64,000 bases of DNA from Tiliqua scincoides (lineage: Eukaryota > Chordata > Lepidosauria > Squamata > Scincidae), in NCBI RefSeq assembly GCF_035046505.1, contig NC_089821.1, positions 62,218,256-62,282,255 on the forward strand, in the 5' to 3' direction. The position numbers and the translations under genes were made by a program. The notes beneath the pieces were generated by a model that saw only the letters and a list, made by a program, of their open reading frames with translations, searched no databases and was not told where the DNA came from. Of this stretch, positions 61,001-64,000 are shown piece after piece; the stretch's first letter is position 1, and each line of letters starts with the position of its first letter.

Positions 61001-63962
61001 CCCTGGGGCCACTTGCAGCCCTTGAGGACTCCCAATGAGGCCCTCAGGGAGCCCCCAGTCTCCATTGAGCCTCTGGCCCTCCAGAGACTTGCTGGAGATG
61101 TCACTGGCCTGACGCAACTGCTTTCAGCATGAGGGTGACTGTTTGACCTCTCACATGTGCTGTGGGATGAGGGCTTCCTCCACTGCTTGCTGTTTCACAT
61201 CTGTGATGCAGTAGCGGCAGCAAAGGAAAGGCCAGCCTTGCTTTGTGCAAGGCCTTTTATAGGCCTTGAGCTATTGCAAGACCTTCATTCGTTCATATAA
61301 GTTCATCTTTAATATATTCATTTATGTAAACTTATGCAAATTTATTCAAATTTTAAATGTAAATTAATTCTTTTATTCCCCAGCCCCTGACACAGTGTCA
61401 GAGAGATGATGTGGCCCACCTGCCAAAAACTTTGGACACCCCTGTTCTAGGACATTCCCACAAGTACATCTTATGATGCTCTACCACGAAAGGGGCCTCA
61501 CCAAGCTTCTGGCAGGAGTAGTATCTACTATCCCAGGGGTGTCCAAAGTTTTTGGCAGGAGGGCCACACTGTCTCTCTGACACTGTGTGGGGGGCCAGGG
61601 GAAAAAAAAAATTAATCACACAGCACTAAAAGCATAACTAGGATTTTCATCTTTAAAAAAATCAAAATAGGAGCTGCAGAGGGGTCTGATGAGGATTGAC
61701 TCCACAGCACATGGGGAAGGGGTATTTAACTCCTTTCTGTGCCACAGTCACAGGGAAAATCCCCCCCATTCCCCAGAAGCTGATACAAGAGCTTCTCTCA
61801 CCTGGTCCCAGAAGACATGACCCCAGTAATCTTCACCTTGTGTGCCATTAGAAAGGCCTCCAGGGCTGATCCCAGAGAACGGGAAGTCATAAGAAGCCAG
61901 GGGAGGAATTGCACTTAGCAGATAATAGAGGCATCCATAAATGGCCTGCCTTAGTGAAGGTGGTCCATCAACCTCTACAGAGGATCCTCCCCAGAGCTCT
62001 GCCCATGCCTGGGTATGGGAAAGGTACAAGGAACCTGAGCAAATCAAAGCCATTCCTTCACTGAAGTGCCTTTTCACATCCTCTTCGGTCTCTGCAATGG
62101 CAGTGAGAAACTCCCAGCTCTTCTCTTTCTCCTCCCCAGGAAGGGTCACTGACTGTGGCACTGGGGTCCAGATCATGTGAATGGTAGGCTGGGGACCACC
62201 CTCTACTTCAGGGACCAAAATCTTTCCATAGAGATAGCTAAAGCAGAGAGGAGAAAAACAGCGCAGGATGGTTTTAATTCACAAACCAGATTAGAAGATC
62301 ACAAAAAGAGCTCCATTTCTAATCTCACCACTGAAACAAAAACCTCCACAGGCTTCCTGCCCATCTTCACCCAGCACAAATCTTGACCCTCCTTCCCTTT
62401 AATCCACAGCTTTGCCTTGCCCCTTCTGCTTTTATTTCCCAGTGTGCCCCTTGAGTGCCTTTTCTCCTCCAGCTGTACCACTCTGCTTAAAGTTCCCTGC
62501 TCCCTGAATGGCTCCACTTTTACTTCCTTCCTGCCAGTTAAGCCTGGAATTCCTTCCCCAAACACACAGTCATGTTTTGTTTTCTTTTTTTCTCCCCATG
62601 AGGCTATTCAAACCCCACTATTCTAATTGTCCCAGAAAAGAAAACAATATACCATTCCCTCTTTATATGAGCCTAATCCATTCCTGAAAACCGCCCTTGT
62701 AGTGACAATCTGGATAACAAGCATAATTCTTACATTGATTTCAATTGGAAAAATTCTAACTTGTTCCAAAGTGGTTCCATCCTCCAAGGGTCTGGAAGGG
62801 CACTTCCCCTCAGTGGCATATGAAGAGGGTGTCTGGGAGAGGTCCCAGGTGCCAGGCTGAAGAAGAATGTACAAGAGGCTGCCCCAAGATGATGGTGGCA
62901 GCAGGGTGATGCTGGTTGTAGCTATTATTTGGCTAGCATTGGTTGCAGCCACCCACAAGAGAAGCATGTTTATTGGTGTGATTATATACGAAGTTACAAA
63001 GTTATATATAACTATACAAATATAAATACACAAACTTACCAGTCAATAAAACAGAATGTTCTGTGTCGTCGCTTCTTCTCTGGCCATTGTTATTATTCAT
63101 TTCATGTCATCACTATTACTGAAAATAATTTTGTCATGGGAGTGCCAAATGATCTTGGTATGCCACTGCTTCCCTTAAAGCCTGCAGGAGCACACCTAAG
63201 AAAGGGGGCCCTTTCTGGACCTCTGTCTTACCAGGAGGAGAAATCCAAGCTTCGATCCAACCTCCTGGAACTTCTTCCAGGGTGGTGCAAGGCAACTTCG
63301 TCCCCTTCTCTGCTGCCAGAGCTCAAAGCAGAGGGAAGGTCTACCCAGTGAGTAAACTGAAAGGTAGATGTTGCCTCCACAAGTGACTTGGTCCTTTCTT
63401 CTCCCCACTGTTTCTGAACTTTATATCGAAAATCTTGATATGAATAAAGAAGGATGGTCTTAATATGTGCAGTATGGATAAGTGAAAATATGTACAGCAA
63501 AAGTATTTCTCAATCGGGAACAGTGTGTACTCTTCTGATTCCTTTTGGCGCAGAGGTCAGGTTTTATTTTGGGGAATCACATGAGAAATTGGGATAAGAA
63601 AGTACCAGGTTTGGTTTTGTTTTTTACAGATTAGGAGTTGACTGAATTTTCTTACAAGAATCCAGTTGCTTCTGCCACTATCTGTAACACGTTGGAAGGA
63701 AGGACTCTTCTAGGTCAGGCTTAAGCAAACCTTTCCAATAAGAATACTCACTGAGCTCCCTGGAAATCTATTCCTCTGTGCAAGTCCAGGTCTGGACTCT
63801 CTGGCATGAATTGGGTGTCAAGAGTCATGGTGATGGGCTTGCTTTTGAGACTTGACCTCTGGATGGTGATGTTGAAGGCCAGAAGGTGAACAAGGGACTG
63901 ATGGGCATAGATCCTGTGAGTGGCTATATAATCTGGGGACTGGATTGCATGGCTAAAAGTCC
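48769..63962 (-). CDS. PGGHG: PGGHG (ATHL1), collagen glucosylgalactosylhydroxylysine glucosidase, C-terminal 607 residues
   Basis: Eleven minus-strand exons (63752-63962, 61802-62237, 60640-60759, 58266-58397, 57991-58102, 56799-56871, 54859-54995, 52735-52868, 52491-52586, 52296-52393, 48769-49045) join in consistent phase to an open frame collinear with human PGGHG from about residue 87 to the end. The enzyme (family GH65, EC 3.2.1.107) removes glucose from glucosyl-galactosyl-hydroxylysine of collagen. The three carboxylates reported as essential in the human enzyme are all present: Asp301 (GHVFWDQ, codon 61805-61807), Glu430 (PPDEYH, codon 56852-56854) and Glu574 (IWVEN, codon 52382-52384). 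The C-terminus is about 43 residues shorter than in human. The first exons lie right of the window. Tail-to-tail placement with IFITM5 matches the human locus. Confidence 0.96.
49488..49809. mobile_element. hAT element in the last PGGHG intron
   Basis: The ends CAGGGGTGTCAAACATG and TATGTTTGACACCCCTG are a nearly perfect inverted pair. The 8-base flanks are GTCTAGCT (49480-49487) and GTGTAGCT (49810-49817), one mismatch. Length 322; no transposase. Confidence 0.9.
49818..52295 (-). other. Remainder of the last PGGHG intron
   Basis: No exon was recognised. A MITE-like unit of the kind at 17161 lies at about 51957-52046. Confidence 0.6.
52296..52393 (-). CDS. PGGHG: PGGHG exon with catalytic Glu
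   Basis: [20 protein letters not shown], then [12 protein letters not shown] and two bases of an Arg codon. The Glu of WVEN aligns with human Glu574. Donor AG|GTGCAA. Confidence 0.96.
52491..52586 (-). CDS. PGGHG: PGGHG exon
   Basis: Thirty-two codons, phase 0: [20 protein letters not shown] and [12 protein letters not shown]. Only 97 bases of intron separate it from the next exon. Donor AAG|GTCAGG. Confidence 0.95.
52735..52868 (-). CDS. PGGHG: PGGHG exon
   Basis: [20 protein letters not shown], then [20 protein letters not shown] and AMTW. Acceptor GTCCTCAG, donor TGG|GTAAAG. Confidence 0.95.
54168..54333. mobile_element. MITE with perfect 28-base inverted ends
   Basis: The arms at 54168-54195 (starting CAATCCTAACCAACTTTCCA) and 54306-54333 are exact reverse complements over 28 bases. 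It belongs to the same family as the copy at 43504 and lies in a PGGHG intron. Confidence 0.85.
54859..54995 (-). CDS. PGGHG: PGGHG exon
   Basis: [20 protein letters not shown], then [20 protein letters not shown] and P, ending with the first base of a Gly codon completed by the next exon. Donor CAG|GTATCT. Confidence 0.95.
54996..56798 (-). other. PGGHG: PGGHG intron
   Basis: No exon or named repeat was recognised. A short GA-rich run (GAGAGAAAGAGAGGGAGGGA) lies near 55181-55205. Confidence 0.5.
56799..56871 (-). CDS. PGGHG: PGGHG exon with catalytic Glu
   Basis: The 73-base exon reads [20 protein letters not shown] and IAQK, with split codons at both sides. The Glu of PPDEYH aligns with human Glu430. 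Donor AG|GTAAGA. Confidence 0.94.
57432..57956. mobile_element. hAT-type element in a PGGHG intron
   Basis: The ends CAGTGTTCCTCAAACTG and GGTTTGAGAATCACTG are inverted repeats, with 8-base flanks CTCTATAC and CTTTATAT agreeing at six bases. Its right half is related to the fragment at 23068. It ends only 34 bases before the donor side of the exon at 57991-58102. Confidence 0.8.
57991..58102 (-). CDS. PGGHG: PGGHG exon
   Basis: [20 protein letters not shown], then [17 protein letters not shown] plus the first base of a Gly codon. Acceptor GGCTCTAG, donor G|GTAAAT. Confidence 0.94.
58266..58397 (-). CDS. PGGHG: PGGHG exon
   Basis: Forty-four codons, phase 0: [20 protein letters not shown], then [20 protein letters not shown] and NITQ. 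Donor CAG|GTAAGC. Confidence 0.95.
59170..59262 (-). mobile_element. CR1 3' end fragment
   Basis: AGAATATAAGAAGAGCCCTG through GTCCAGCTTCCTGTATTTCA to AATGCCCCAGGGAG matches the CR1 3' end on the minus strand. Confidence 0.8.
59686..59792. repeat. Hairpin with perfect 27-base arms
   Basis: The arm at 59686-59712 (starting ACTCTTCCAGGTTCTGTGGC) is the exact reverse complement of 59766-59792, with a 53-base loop. It may be a MITE or part of a larger element that begins CAGTGATTTTCAACGGG near 59599. No clear flanking duplication was found. Confidence 0.85.
60265..60588. mobile_element. hAT-like fragment
   Basis: The right end AGTTTGGCCATCCCTG and the repeated GTGGCTCT motifs are those of a squamate hAT family. 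The left end is not clean. Confidence 0.5.
60640..60759 (-). CDS. PGGHG: PGGHG exon
   Basis: Forty codons, phase 0 on both sides: [20 protein letters not shown] to YNAQEQGYK. Acceptor GCATAG, donor AAG|GTAGGA. Confidence 0.95.
60981..61444. mobile_element. hAT element, inverted copy of that at 27668
   Basis: The ends CAGGGGTGCCCAAACCCC and AACTTTGGACACCCCTG and the whole inner part match 27668-28110 in reverse. The exact 8-base duplication TTCTAGGA is at 60973-60980 and 61445-61452. Length 464. Confidence 0.92.
61534..61620. mobile_element. Partial copy of the same hAT family
   Basis: CAGGGGTGTCCAAAGTTTTT followed by GGCAGGAGGGCCACACTG is the same terminus as at 27668. The other end is missing, so the copy is truncated. 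Confidence 0.7.
61802..62237 (-). CDS. PGGHG: PGGHG exon with catalytic Asp
   Basis: The largest exon in the window. It runs from [16 protein letters not shown] through [16 protein letters not shown] and [17 protein letters not shown] to [20 protein letters not shown], ending DQ. The Asp of FWDQ aligns with human Asp301. Donor CAG|GTGAGA. Confidence 0.96.
63752..63962 (-). CDS. PGGHG: PGGHG exon (first in window)
   Basis: Acceptor GCTTTCAG, donor CA|GTGAGT. It reads GTFSHAIQ, then [20 protein letters not shown] and [17 protein letters not shown], matching human residues about 87-156. It begins with the last two bases of a split codon. Confidence 0.93.
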
Positions 63963-64000
63963 CTGAAAGCAAAAGAGAGCAACAAGTATGAATTCATTCT

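Overview
The window is vertebrate genomic DNA, most likely from a squamate reptile (lizard-like). Evidence is split genes with GT-AG introns, CR1 LINEs ending in a repeated TTCTTATG-type tail, many hAT miniature elements with 8-bp target duplications, and a gene order that matches the vertebrate IFITM-PGGHG locus (human 11p15.5). The species call is inference from repeat style and protein similarity; no database search was possible.

Host genes, left to right: (1) the last exon of an IFITM-family gene (125-289, +), whose first exon lies left of the window; (2) a complete two-exon IFITM1/3-like gene (18756-18947 and 20368-20574, +) under a CpG island, 132 aa; (3) a complete two-exon IFITM5 (33834-34019 and 36804-37022, +), 134 aa, with a TATA box; (4) on the minus strand, tail-to-tail with IFITM5, eleven coding exons of PGGHG (ATHL1), the collagen glucosylgalactosylhydroxylysine glucosidase of family GH65. 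These encode about 607 residues with the three catalytic carboxylates intact; roughly the first 86 residues lie right of the window. The IFITM genes are membrane proteins that restrict virus entry (IFITM1/2/3 type) or act in bone mineralisation (IFITM5). PGGHG trims sugars from collagen hydroxylysine, so IFITM5 and PGGHG are neighbours that both touch bone and collagen biology.

The rest is mostly transposon-derived. The most striking block is 7184-15860: one full-length APE-type LINE on the minus strand (about 5.3 kb net, 14-bp target duplication, nearly open ORF2). It was later hit by three solo LTRs (each with a perfect 5-bp duplication), one young 5'-truncated CR1 and one SINE-like unit. 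A fourth solo LTR of the same LTR family lies just downstream of the complete IFITM1/3-like gene, and an older relative lies at the left end. At least seven hAT-type or MITE copies have readable terminal inverted repeats, several with exact 8-bp duplications.

Limits: exon ends were chosen from splice consensus, reading phase and alignment from memory to human IFITM5, IFITM3 and PGGHG. Repeat family names are by eye. Old repeats and UTR ends are approximate. No tRNA, rRNA, CRISPR or prokaryotic feature was seen.
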